Source of the DNA: Actinomucor elegans
Taxonomy: Eukaryota > Mucoromycota > Mucoromycetes > Mucorales > Mucoraceae
Assembly (NCBI GenBank): GCA_026027325.1
Contig: JAMSLZ010000005.1
Location: 744,001 to 808,000, forward strand
Direction of reading: 5' to 3'
Length of the DNA stretch: 64,000 bases
Made by a program: the position numbers and the translations under genes. Shown piece by piece: positions 1 through 11,420 of this stretch. The notes beneath the pieces were generated by a model that made no database searches, had not been told where the DNA came from, and saw only the letters and a list, made by a program, of their open reading frames with translations. The stretch's first letter is position 1. Each line of letters starts with the position of its first letter.

Positions 1-455
1 CTCCAGGTAGACCCCCTCAGATTTGGTCCACAATTATGTTCAATATATTGACTATGACATATAAAAGCTTTTTCATGAAATGCTAATATAAACAGAGTTT
101 AGCGAATACGTAGACAAAAGATATGTCATAATACCTTGAAGGTCCATAGCATAACGAGCTTGGATCTCTATAGAAAAGGATCGTACAATCTGATATCCAA
201 TGATCAACGTAATTGCCACTCCAATTGAGTGAAACAACACTCTGATATAACTGAAAATAGGCGTGAAGATGAGTCACCCGATTAAGAATGACGATTTGCA
301 CCAAGATTTTACCTTGAAAAAATAATGGGTGCATCGGGAGTCGCTAAGAACTGAGCATATTTCGTTAACCAGTTTGTTAATTTCGACTTTCTAGGCAATT
401 CATGCTGAATTTTCCGTTTTTTCAACGGACGATCATTTGATGAAGAAATGGACAT
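1..455 (-). CDS. Brl1/Brr6-type nuclear envelope membrane protein (3' part cut off by the window edge)
   Basis: Three exons read on the minus strand: 455-313, 250-135 and 82 to the window edge, with GT..AG introns and consistent phases (2, then 1). The N-terminus is basic and hydrophilic (RPLKKRKIQHE). A membrane segment follows (VAITLIIGYQIV), then SIEIQARYAMDLQ, and the last visible residues include QYIEHNCGPNLR. The TM followed by a Cys-containing Y-x-x-N-x-C block is what I know of the Brl1/Brr6 family, which acts in nuclear pore assembly and membrane lipid homeostasis at the nuclear envelope. The start is the first Met of the open frame; a further upstream Met (506) would add only hydrophobic leader-like residues, so I prefer 455. 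The C-terminal half lies outside the window, so the assignment rests on a partial domain. Confidence 0.6.
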
Positions 456-1772
456 TATTACTTCAATTATAAATTGTAAAATAAAACCAAATGAACCTAA
501 AGTCATGCGCGGTGTAGAACGTAAGCTGGGTTTAGACGATAATAGTACCTGTTACACTCCCATTGATGATTTTTTTTCTGCGCCTATAGGCTTTATTTTT
601 TTTTTTCTATATGTTCACAAAGAATGATATAGGTTCTAGTAGACACATTAATTTATTCAGAACTTGAAGTACTAATCAGATGTAGTACTCAACCAAGATC
701 AGTCAAGAGAACCATGGATCTCTGCGCAGTCTATTTCAATGAAGCATATGCGGTCTACTGTTATCCATTACGAAATAAAATGTATTGGTTATTTTGCAGT
801 TAATCAAATGCTCTGATAAATGTGTCAGCTAATTTTGAAGGTAGATTTCTTAATTCATACAACATTTATTAAGCCGTAATCGATCGAAAAATGTATATAA
901 CTTATAATCTGGTGCTGATACATATTATAAACAAAGTACTTCAGTTAGATAACAGTTTTATTAGATACAGTAGTTCGTTGTATGTACATATCTTCGAATG
1001 TGACCTTAGATGGAAAGCAATTGAGAAGTGTAAAAAGAACCGTGAAGGCATTCTCTAGGCCGATAATTATCTATTTTTTTTTGTAGAACACGGCTAGAGC
1101 ATTTTTAACCCATATCATATAATCGATATGCTCATATGTATATAAACATATTTTTCGTTGATTAAATTATGATGCGAGCCACGGTATTATATCAACTTTG
1201 CTGAATTATATCGTATCCATCACCAATCTCTTATTATTAAAAAGGAATTAATCTATTGTTGCTGACTCTCTGATAGCCAATACAAATACAGGCTGTATTA
1301 TAGTGCGTACTCTTTTGAATCGCCTTTCAATTGTATTGATGTCATTAAAAGGCATATACTTAAATAGTACAGGTTGGTAATGTTTAGAAGCTGCTAATAT
1401 ATTTAATACAAGACGCTTGAGTGATGGTTGCAACGTAATCCTATACATCAAAAACCGAAACCATTGATATTTATATCATTAAATGCGCATTTTATTCTAC
1501 ATAATCTTCTGTAAAACATTTGTTGAATGTCAAACAGTTGTCATGAAAGAGAGATTAAGTTTCATACTAGATTCTGAAGGCAATTAGTTTAAACTGCCGT
1601 CATCCAATGAATCATTTCGCATAAAGAATAGTCTATACCCGCTGGCCAATCTAAAACTTCTTTTCAAATCATTGACAGACGAAGGTATAAGGCTATGTGC
1701 GGGCAGTAATAGAGTTTGGAGCACCGAGTTTCGACAGAGTTTTTTTTTATTTTTATCTCTGTTAACTTCATA
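456..1772. other. Intergenic region between the BRL1-like and RhoGAP genes
   Basis: This is the shared upstream region of two divergently transcribed genes. It is AT-rich with T-runs near 566-606 and 1073-1083. Short minus-strand open frames at about 1248-1451 and 1584-1925 have protein-like stretches (e.g. PSSVNDLKRSFRLASGY), but no family I recognise and no consistent splice chain, so I do not call a gene. Confidence 0.5.
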
Positions 1773-4594
1773 ATGAGACCTAACAATGAAAGCTTCCGCG
1801 ACACATTCTGGTCTCCTTATACTTGCTCTGAGCCCTTTACCAATTACGCCATAGGTCTGCATGTTTTGCATGACAAACTCGGTAAATCTGTACTCGAGAA
1901 CAAAGCTATCATTCAATATCTTCAAAAACGTATTGATGCCGAGATCGCTTGTGCCCAGTTATTAGAAACGAATCTTTCACCTGTCATATCAGAAGCTTCG
2001 TCTGATATCTTGAATGCGATGGTAAAAAGCTCATTCGACATAATATGCCAAGAAGGTATGGATACAGCGCATAACTATCGTGTTCGAGCTGGTGCTCTTG
2101 CTCAAGACGTACTTGAACCTCTCGAAAACTTTGCTAGACTGTTTGAAAATGAGCTCAACTCAAAAAAATCGCAGCTGGATGAAAAGATACAAGATTTTGA
2201 GCATGCTGCACAAGCTGCTTTAATGACACGTTCTGTGTACTGGTATCGTTGTCGCGCGCTTGAACTTGCTTGTCCAGATTTTCGACCTCCAGCACCTGCT
2301 GAATTCCAAGATGAAGAAGATAATGAAGATGATAATGAAGAAGATTTTATTGGCGGTAGACAAAGGCGATCGAGCTCAGTCACCTCAGAGCTGAATGTGG
2401 ATCGAGGAGGTGTTCGGTTAGGAAAAGGAACAGTATTGCCTTACCGACAAGTAGCAAACATGATAAATCGCATGCAAAGGATGATTGAAAGTACCTCTAA
2501 AACAAGCCCTCGAAAGTACCTTGGAAAACATATATTTGAATGGATCCGTGATAATTGCGCAACACCTCATGAAGATGTTAGCTTGGACAGTGAGACTGAA
2601 GAAATATGTCAGCATTTAGTGGCGCTTCGCTTTCTCAAGAGTTGCTCGAAAGATAAAGGAAAATTTGATGTTGAACAGTATTATGAGGTTCAACAGAATA
2701 TAGTAGATCGATATTTAAGAAAGATGCGCATTCGAAATAACATGCCTAGAGAACAGCCTGATGCAGTAGATGAAAGTGTGGAGCTGGCTCTGCAAGTACC
2801 ATCTACCATTGCTCTTGAATCTAATGGTAGCACGAGTTTTTTGAATGGCTTGTTTGGAAAGCTCAAGCCGCAAAAAAAGCCTTCAGTAGGACTGGCTTCC
2901 AAGGTCCATGAAGAGATGGTTGAAGCAGATGAAGCTTACAAGAAAAAAGTCAAGCAAGCAGATCAATCTAGAAAGAGACTGGAAGAAAGCATGGTAATAC
3001 TGAAACAGTTGATAAAGCGTGTAGACTCTAAATACTTGTAAAGATGACACATTTAGATGAAATGCAGCAACTAGAAATGAGCAGAATCAATATTATTAAA
3101 CATGGTAAGCTCATAAATGGATGAATTAAGCAGCTTTTCAAATTGATTATAGCTTTTACTGCAATGTCGAAGTCTTTGTCTGACTCCTTGCCCATAATGG
3201 AAAAAACTTATCAACAGATTGCTCTTTTTCAAGAAACAATTGAACCTGAGCAAGCTATAAGTTACGTTATCGAGCAGTTCAAAACAGGACCTTGTTGCCC
3301 AAAACCGATGGTTTATGAAAATTACTACTATGGATCTGCAACTGATCAAATATTTGGTGTCCCTTTGGAAGAAGTGGCTCAAGCTTATGGTTCATATGTA
3401 CCTCCCATTATAAGCAGAGGGATAAAATATATTGATAAGGGTACGGAATCAATGAAAATAGATCAATCTTATGTAACTAATCACCTAGGTAGCCATTGCT
3501 TTAAAACCAACGGCTGAGAAGAATAAAATGGCCGAGGAAATCTGGTCAGCTGTTCTACCAATGCAAGAATTGAATGTTTTGTGCGACCAAGTGGACAATC
3601 TAGCAGGACCTAGACTAAGAAAGTCGCTTGAACAATATGAACCTCGTGTGCTGGCAAACCTGATACGCATGTATTTATTAGAACTGCCTGAATGTTTACT
3701 GACATTTGATTTATATGAACCCGTGAAATTACTCTATGCCACTCAACAAGATACTGAAAGCCGTTTAGTATCTGTTAGTAAACTGTTAGCTACCCTACCT
3801 TCACCCAATTATTATACAGCCAAAGAACTTTCATGTCACTTATCTCGGTTAGTAGCTTCGAATGATTGTAGCTTGCATTGACATTATGCATTGACTTGTT
3901 TATGCTTAGATTACTAAAACTGACTAAGAATGATGGCCTGTTGAGTCACTTGGTATCCTCCTTTGCTTATATTTTGATGCGGCCTCGAGTTGTTTCATCT
4001 CTTAACATTCACGATCGTCATCCAAAGAAACTAATCCGAGATTTATTCACTCGTTATGATACTATCTTTACTCAAGATGTTAGTAAAGTACAAATGTCGG
4101 GTGCATCTAGAGCAACTATTATTGCCAATGAGCCCCTTGAAATTAGTGCATCCCCTTGGAACAAAAATGATAGTTCAGAATCAGCTTTACGACGTACATT
4201 AATGCACATCATCCGACCTAATACGACAGAAATAGAGATACGATCGCGCCAACACGCCTCAAATGGATTACCCTTTGTTACTCACCCAAAAACTACCATA
4301 CTTGATGATCCTGATAATAGTAGTCCTTCTCTCCATCATTCATCCACACCTTCAAGAAATTCAGTGGAGAAGACACATTGGCAGACTCTGGATGATATTG
4401 ATCGGGTGGACACAAAGCGATTATCAGCTGACGTGAGCCTCATGCTTGATCCAGAAGAAGATGAGCGTGACGCTGTTGAAATTGAAGAGGTTTATCACCA
4501 CCCAATCTCTGTAAGAAAACCTAATCGATCTCGGGCTTCTACTCAAGGCACAATGGATAATGTTACTCTGGACCCTTTTTTCAGTGAAGATTAG
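1773..4594 (+). CDS. F-BAR/DEP/RhoGAP protein (Rgd2/Rga8 type)
   Basis: Five exons: 1773-2993, 3044-3104, 3153-3440, 3493-3847, 3910-4594 (869 aa; introns of 50, 48, 52 and 62 nt, all phases consistent). The FCH/F-BAR region starts at the N-terminus (FWSPYTCSEPFTNYAIGL), is interrupted by an acidic linker and a DEP-like domain (roughly residues 225-320), and resumes with LEESM/MTHLDEMQQLEMSRINIIK. A RhoGAP-like domain follows (FGVPLEEVAQAYGSYVPPII; LIRMYLLELPE; HLSRLLKLTKNDGLLSHL). FCH with an inserted DEP plus RhoGAP is the known architecture of yeast Rgd2 and fission yeast Rga8, which act on Cdc42/Rho1-type GTPases at the membrane. The usual arginine-finger segment reads EEIWSAVLP, with no Arg at the expected place. 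The C-terminal 120 residues are Ser-rich and disordered. The Met at 1773 is chosen because the upstream in-frame Met precedes an F/I-rich non-homologous leader. Confidence 0.85.
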
Positions 4595-4840
4595 GTAATA
4601 CTCGGATTGATGACATCATCTGCGGGCCTAAATCAAATGCCTTTCCACTGTTACGTTTCAAAAGAGAGAATTTAAGCTATTCTTTTCTTTTGAATCTCGG
4701 TTAGATTTTTTTTTTTTTTAAAAAAAAAAGTAAGTTTTTTTTTCTTTGTTATGCGACGTGAAAGTTTTTCAAGTAAATCATCCTTTAAATGCTTACATTA
4801 ATTCGTTATTTTTGCAGTTTTTGAACATAGAACTTAAACA

Positions 4841-5464
4841 ATGGTAAGCATTCATTGAAAATCTCGAAACATCTCGAATAAAAGCAATATCTTGTGTACT
4901 TGAGTTTGCCCAAAGAAAAACCCGGACTTGGGACGCGTTAGTTTTGGTCAAACCACGCGTTCAAGATATATTTAATATGAGGATTGCGGGCATAAAAGTA
5001 ATAAGCTTATTTAGGATTTGCAAGAGAATTGGGTAGTACGCCATTCACGTACATATAACAAAGACTACTACTTCAACACAGTTTCAAAAGAATCGCGTTG
5101 GGATGCTCCAGTTGCTTCTGGTGAAATTGATCGTGTTAGAGCCAGTCACTTGTTAGTAAAGAGCAAAGATTCCAGAAGACCGAGTTCTTGGAGAGAAGAA
5201 AATATTACGCGTACCAAAGATGAAGCCTTGGAAATCTTGACAGAATATCAGCAAAAGATCGAAGCGGGTCAAGAAACGTTGTCTGCTTTAGCTACTAACT
5301 ATTCTGATTGTTCAAGCGCAAAACGCGGCGGCGATTTGGGCTATTTTGAACGCGGTCAAATGCAAAAGCCTTTTGAAGATGCTACATTTGCTCTTCAAGT
5401 AGGTGAGTTGAGTAAGCCTGTTTGGACAGATAGTGGTGTACATTTGATTTTGAGAACTGCTTAA
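4841..5464 (+). CDS. ESS1: Peptidyl-prolyl cis-trans isomerase, Pin1/Ess1 type (WW + parvulin)
   Basis: Exon 2 (5015-5464) encodes a WW domain ([21 protein letters not shown]) and a rotamase domain with [18 protein letters not shown], the phosphate-binding K/R/R loop, [15 protein letters not shown] and [11 protein letters not shown]: a complete Pin1-type enzyme of about 150 aa. Such enzymes isomerise phospho-Ser/Thr-Pro bonds, notably in the RNA polymerase II CTD. The exon has no in-frame ATG before the WW domain. Upstream at 4841-4843 is an ATG followed at once by GTAAGC, and the acceptor TTATTTAG lies at 5007-5014. Splicing gives M-D-L-Q-E-N-W in frame, so the first coding exon is just the start codon and the 171-nt intron is unusually long for this window. 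The intron carries two ACGCGT sites. T/A homopolymers lie upstream (4706-4745). Confidence 0.88.
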
Positions 5465-5884
5465 TCTACTTATAACAATTCAATAATAAAATGATATCAT
5501 TGCTCTTGCTTGTAGATTCTTCTTTACTACAGGTGATTCCAACGGATGTACAGTCGCTTCCGCCCGACGCTTCCGGAGTTTGAACTATTGCCTTATTTGT
5601 TAGTATAGACGTTACGATCTACGCGTACGATGGAAAGTCTACTTCACAAAGTAATGTGATTCTTGGGTGTTGAACAGATCTGACCGTAATTTATTATTGC
5701 TTCTATGTGTCAACTGAATAAAACTGACTTTCTTTTCAAATGATTACTTGAGCAAAATTCATCATTTAACTGCTAGTGCTTTCTACTCTATGATTTTTTA
5801 CTATTACTAAAAAACAGCATATATCATATATCATATATCATAATCAAATAATATTTTAGAAAAATATAAAACAAGCTCAGAGAA
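5465..5884. other. Intergenic spacer with a short ATATCAT tandem repeat
   Basis: About 420 bases between the PIN1-type gene and a decayed transporter. It contains a (TATATCA)n run of roughly three to four copies near 5819-5842 and one ACGCGT near 5620. No open frame of substance. Confidence 0.4.
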
Positions 5885-7615
5885 TTCTTCTACTATTGTA
5901 TATCAATCACGTCAATTGGAAGATGATTTAGTAGTTCAAGAGAAAGATGGTGAAGCAAACCGCTTAATGAGTTTTACACTGTATTCACTAGGGCTCAGTT
6001 AATCGTAGTTATATCTATTAGTCTTTATTGCGGTTATATCATTAATATCAGGAAACATTCAAATGCCTACATTGATTCAAATTGAAAGGCTATACTTCTT
6101 TGTACCGTCTGAAGCATATTTCTCTATACTGATTCGTTTGTTATATGTTTTAATAAAATTCTCTGTTAAAATATAATGAGATTTCAAAATACAAATAGAG
6201 GATGCTAACCTGACATTTATATTACACATGATCTTTCAGCCAATCTCACCTATTTTTTATTTTATTTTTTTTGAGGAACAATAGCGAATGAATATAAAAC
6301 TCTACAATATGAGCTAGCTTAGCCTTAATTTCTAATTACACCATTTTGCTTGTTCTTAGGATGATATATTTCTTTGTTTCAAACTATGTCATTGTGATAG
6401 GTACTGGTGTGATAGGTGGCAGCGTAGAAACTTCTATGTTGGTTTGCGCAGCAGAACATAAAGCCTAGTTTTATTATTGTATATATAGACGAGGCTCATA
6501 TGTCCGCATCTATTCCATTGGTCAAATGGCTAGTCCATTCTTCAATAGCGCTGCTGAAGGTACTATTGGTGAATGACTACTGGAAATAAGTTTTTAAACT
6601 TTAGTTTCTCAAAAGATATACTTCATTTTTTTTAACAAAGGGATCTGTTGGCGGTGTTTCCGTCTTTCTGGTAACCTTTTTTTTTTTTTTTTTTTTTGTA
6701 CCTGAAACACTTCGATCACTGGTGGGGGCAATGAGTCAGGCTACGCAAACCTTATTCTGTCTCCATAATTTATCAGTTATCGTGGCAAACTCGGCAAAGA
6801 AAAGTTTATGAACAGTGGCTTTTGCCCTTCCTTAAATTTCTCCAAGCCTTTTAGTTTTTTAGTTGATCTGACGTGTTTAGGTTGCTGTCTTTTGGAAGTA
6901 TTCTTTTTATCTCTTTATACAGCATCTCAACCCATACAACCAAACAATTCGAATTTCATCATGACTTTTCTAAACTGAAGATAGGTCTTATTTCGGGTTC
7001 ATTTGTAATAGAATGTTTAAAAAAGACAGCTAGAAAGTTACACGACCAGCATTCGGAAAAACCAGATATAGAGATTTCGCTTTTTAATGCTAGGTTGAAA
7101 ATAGGTTGGATTAGTTTGATCGGGACACACTTGACACCCATTATTTATGGCTGAAAAATGTATTTCAATGCCCCACTACTGAAAGTCTTGATACTACCGT
7201 TTCTAAGTAAAGCATATGTCTTGTTTTACATCATGGATTTGACCTAGCCCTATATATAGACGGCTTATCAACACCTTCTGCCATTATTTGCATACAGTCT
7301 CTTATTATAGACTTGTTCCCCGACACCAAACAGTCCATTACGTCTTCCTTTAACCTAGTACGATGTTTCCTGGGGTAGGTATGACATATAATTGTATACA
7401 TATAATGTATTAACCCTAATAATAGTGCGACTGCCGTTCTTGTCATTGATCCGGGTATTCAAGGTGTAGGCATCGGATGGATGTTCACCATTATCAGTCT
7501 AGTTGTTACTGTTTCCAATATATGTGTACCCATTCTTTTGAAGTTTGGTCCCAGTTGGGCCAAAAACCGAGCCGAAAAACAGAAAATATCGAATGACGAT
7601 CTTTCTTCTGTGGTT
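5885..7615 (+). pseudogene. Decayed MFS transporter (DHA/multidrug-type)
   Basis: Fragments of one transporter lie in order but in different frames with stops between them. Near 5985-6080 there is a first-TM-like stretch ending SGNIQMPTLIQIE. Near 6385-6570 are GTGVIGGSVETSMLV and YSIGQMASPFFNSAAEGTIG. Near 6698-6755 are VPETLRSLVG and SGYAN, the signature after TM6 in fungal drug:H+ antiporters. At 6873-7154 is an open stretch with KQFEFHHDFSKLKIGL and NARLKIGWISLIG. Near 7310-7600 are LFPDTKQSITSSFNLVRC, an apparent intron (GTAGGT..AATAG), then GVGIGWMFTIISLVVTVSN and LKFGPSWAKNRAEK. The order matches a 12-TM major facilitator. In-frame stops, frame changes and a 20-nt T-run make it a pseudogene. 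The exact 5' and 3' limits are approximate. Confidence 0.75.
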
Positions 7616-8223
7616 TATTATAGGTTTAGTAACTGAAGAACCTTGGCATACTATTATTAGACACAGAGTTTCTTGCGGGTAAAACGTGGGCTTGGTTCAA
7701 AGAAATGTTACCTTTCAAAATAATACCTTAAAACTTGTCGTTCCATAACCTTATTATGGTTATACAATACCCAGCAAACTTTATATGATAAGTTACAAAT
7801 CAAGCTTATATTATAGATACGGTACATGAGCACTATCCAATGCTAGTACTTATGAGTACGATATTTTGACATACAAGTGTTTTTGAAGCAAGCATCTTGA
7901 ATAGATATTGCTTGAATAGAGTTACATGTGAATCATGGGCTGCAGTGTCCAAAAAAAGAAAAAAAAAGAGTCAAAAATCAAGGCATTAGACGTAAGGACC
8001 GATATTGTAACAACGTTTTATAAGGACTTATAATGTATAGTTAAGGATACTTAAACTAGATTAGCAATTGTGAATATCTAATATGTAAATTACATTGACC
8101 GACGACGACTTAATACTGAGTCCACCATGAATATGCCTCGACAAAAACCTTTCAGACCGTGAACTGCATCAAAGTGAGGCACCACTTTAATTTTCGGTGA
8201 ATATATAACCCAATATACTTTCC

Positions 8224-8250
8224 TATATATATATATATATATATATATAT
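8224..8250. repeat. (TA)n microsatellite
   Basis: Uninterrupted TA dinucleotide run of about 13 units in the gene-free stretch. Confidence 0.9.
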
Positions 8251-9394
8251 GATTGCTGTTGTACTTTGATATTTAAATCTTCAGGCACTGTAAGGGCCTA
8301 AAGAGGTATTTTATTATTGTTTAGTACATTTTTTAGAGTAAAATTCAATTCTATATAGTTTTTCTTAATATACTAAATTACTAATACTAATGCTGCATAG
8401 TAAATAATACCAATATCTAATTTTCATCGGGCTTTGAACGTTATCTGGAACAAAGTCTTTACATTAGTGCGACGATTTAAAGTGATGGTTCTTGTTGGGT
8501 ATGGCTCCACAAAATCTTTAGAAATCTTCAAACTGTATATGTGCAGGGATTATAGGCGAAAGCGCTTTACTTTTTATGACATTTATAGAAGGCTTTGTAG
8601 CTCTTGAACTGATTAAAAGTTTATAATAATTGTATTCTTATGAAAAACTCTAATAAAACTCCGATCGTTTATTGTTTTTACCTTCTGAAGCGATGTTTTT
8701 TCATTTGTTTTTCTATGAAAACTATACCATTTGCAGGGAAACTTAGTTATTCATAGGCTATAGCAAGTCCACAAAGCTCCTAATGGCATAAATTGCTTTG
8801 TATACGATGATTTCTATTTTCGATATACATTTTGAGCCAGCTGTTTGAGATTCTTCACGGTCTGGAAATTAACTTGGTGCTCTATTCCACGCTTACGATC
8901 TCAGTTGATCTCGCATCTTATAAGTAATCCATGTTTATAAAGAGCAGTACTATCTGCTCGATTCTTTTAGAATCGAATGAAGTGAATTTCTTTCTTATAT
9001 TTCTAAATTAGAACCTTTATGATTTGAATTTCCTTGATATGTACAAGCCTCAAGTTACTATGTATATGTTTGAATAAGTAATGCGACAAATATGCTTCTT
9101 TTATCTCTGTATACTGCATCATAACCCGAGAACAATACCTGCTAGATAGATTAATCTAAGACCTTTGATGCGATGTTTCACTCTAATAGATATTATTTGC
9201 AGTAAGTAAATTGTCTTTCCTTCTCGAACTCTGTCTATCTGATTTACATTTGATCAAGAATCTTTCTTGTTTATAGTGTACAGAGATTCTCAGTTACTGC
9301 ATCTCTCGGGGATGCATAATGCACAGTACATTAAACTAACAATGGTTTGGGCTAAGTTTTTCGTTCAAGTAAGGTTTGAAGGCTTGTGACCCAG

Positions 9395-9535
9395 TACGAC
9401 GAGATCGACTCCGCCCGACATCCTAATGAAGGCCATCATACCATTAAATATGGCAGTGACATGATAACAAAGTACTGGGTCCATTACTCTGAAAAGGATC
9501 TCGATGCTTTACATATTTTCCCAGAACGCTTATGA
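9395..9535 (+). pseudogene. Possible exon relic of an unidentified protein gene
   Basis: A 46-codon frame ending in a stop has amino-acid content unlike the surrounding AT-rich DNA: YDEIDSARHPNEGHH, GSDMITKYWVHYSEKDLD, then LHIFPERL. The local GC content and codon choice resemble coding DNA nearby. It is preceded by a possible acceptor (GTGACCCAG, ending at 9394). I do not recognise the family and see no joining exons, so it may be a decayed gene fragment or chance. Confidence 0.25.
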
Positions 9536-10231
9536 TATGCAAGTGCATTGAAAATCAGAATCAGTTACACAGTGTCAGGATCACTTGACATAATCCTTGT
9601 TGACAAGTAGTTATTTAGAGCTTTGCCATGATACTACTACAACAGTGAATGACAATGAATATTAGATTGTAACCTTCATGGATCAAAAAGGAATATGTCC
9701 GTTTTGCAAGGACAGTTGCTATAAAAGGCTTCTAGGTTGTTCAATGAAACGTGATGTATATCAAAGATCTGAACAATGAATAATCAAGTAAAAGTACAAC
9801 GGAGGTAAATTATTATCAAGAAATGGAAGTTTCCGCCTGTAAAATATATTTCAGACAACACTGCATACACCCTTCTTAGAAGTTAATTGTCCAAAAGTTA
9901 TATGACAAAGAACACTTGTCAGCATACATCTAGATATTTTGCTGCGCGTGATTCGTTGCACCAAAACTAAGTCTCATCTGTAATATCAGCAGTTCCTCAA
10001 ATTTAAACCAGCAAACTCTAAAATATTATAGATATTGGTTTATTTTAAATGCAAAGTAATAAAGGGTAGAGCCATATATAAATTATATAAAAGAATGGGG
10101 CAGAGAGCTATTTACACTATGTAATACAGTAAGATGTTTCTGTAATAAAATAAAATAAAATAAAAAAGAGGGATCATGTTAAGAAGGAAAGAAAGATAGG
10201 GCATAGGTAGTGGGTATGATATAAGGATGTT

Positions 10232-11353
10232 TTAGCGTCTGTGCATCAAGTGTTCTGGTTCCATCATGACTGTTGAACTCATAAATGAATTTGTTGTAGT
10301 ATTATTTAGCATAGGGTAATGGTTATAGATGGATGTATGAAATCCGTCTTGTTCTGTTTTGTTATTAATGGATTGATCTTGAAATTTTTGTATAATCATT
10401 TGTTGTGGTAGATAATAAGGTTGTTCCTCTTTGATATACTGCTCACGGATTGGCCAGTTAGTTATCGTGTTGGTCGGCATCATTGGAACCGATGACTGTG
10501 ACACGGGAAGATGATGATGATTATTATGAGCTCCGTTAATAGGTACGAATGGCTGATTGGTTTGCTTCATGGGTGTAGACACGGGCTGTTCTGTAGAACC
10601 ACGACGATCCATAGAACTATACTCATCTTCATCTTCATCATCGTACTCTTCTTCAGACGCAACAGATCCTGTTTGATTTGTTTTTGCGGCCGTTGGAGAG
10701 GAAATCAAAGCAGGAGCTGTAACTGGTGAAGTGCTAGTACTTTTCAGAGTGGGTTTTACGTTCTTTTTTTGCTTCTTGCGCTTCAAACGATTATCAGCTT
10801 CAGATAACAAGTATTTGTTGAACTTTTCTAATTCTTGTATACGGTTTTGATAGCGTTCTTCCATAATAATCGCATTCTTGACGAAATCAAGCGTACGATC
10901 GATGATTGTACTTTTGGAAGGACGCGTGTCATTTTGAAGATTAGGTAAAGTAAAAGCGAGCTGCTGGAACTTTACATTTAAGCTTTCTCGACGAGCTCTT
11001 TCAATAGCATTATGTTCAGCTCTACGCTCAGCCTTTGTTTGGAGCTGTTTACCCTGGGAAGAAGTGCTACCAATCGAATCAGGCCTGTCATAGGGACCAG
11101 TGCTTGGGAAAGGTTGCATGACTAAGTTCAAGGTTAGCAAATAAACTCAGGATTGTATTAAAAGATATTTACATTGTTGTTGAGGCAAAAGGTTTTGGTT
11201 TTGAAAAGGAGGATAATTCATGGATTGCTGGGGCCTTTGAGAACGAGGCACACTTGGAGCAAATTGCATTGCCATATCAGACTGATACAATGAATTTGTA
11301 TTAAAAGGCGAAGATTGAAAGTTGGGTTGATTGAACAGAGTATCCTGAGACAT
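10232..11353 (-). CDS. bHLH transcription factor
   Basis: Two exons on the minus strand, 11353-11173 and 11121-10232, joined across a 51-nt intron (GTAAAT..TTAG) to give about 356 aa. The N-terminus is Gln/Pro/Asn-rich. The basic helix-loop-helix lies at about residues 75-130: AEHNAIERARRESLNVKF, then a loop, then STIIDRTLDFVKNAI. The His, Glu and Arg of the basic region (H-N-A-I-E-R-A-R-R) are the contacts expected for E-box (CACGTG-class) binding. A leucine/charged helix (ERYQNRIQELEKFNKYLL) follows directly and may extend the dimer interface; a Lys/Arg cluster (RLKRKKQKKN) could be a nuclear signal. The C-terminal half is Ser/Thr/Asn-rich with an acidic patch. The Met at 11353 is chosen because the upstream Met adds an F/L-rich stretch and lies only about 10 nt from the TATA-like box. 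Targets cannot be inferred. Confidence 0.85.
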
Positions 11354-11410
11354 GATTGGAAAGAGAAAAAGAGAGTGAAAAAGAGAGGAAAAAGCAATCA
11401 TGTCTCAGTG

Positions 11411-11420
11411 TCTTTTTATA
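11411..11420 (-). promoter_or_regulatory. TATA-like box of the bHLH gene
   Basis: TATAAAAAGA on the minus strand, about 60 bases upstream of the chosen start codon. Confidence 0.4.

Larger units (their letters stand above)
7616..10231. other. Gene-free AT-rich stretch
   Basis: About 2.6 kb between the transporter relic and the 3' end of the bHLH gene. It holds a TA repeat at 8224-8250 and a short coding-like relic at 9395-9535 (listed separately). Otherwise there are only short chance open frames and no RNA gene I can recognise. Confidence 0.4.

Noticed and set aside
2994..3909. Apparent frameshifts and stops breaking the RhoGAP-type gene into several open frames
   Set aside because: Each break coincides with a GT..AG intron of 48-62 nt that restores frame and family motifs.
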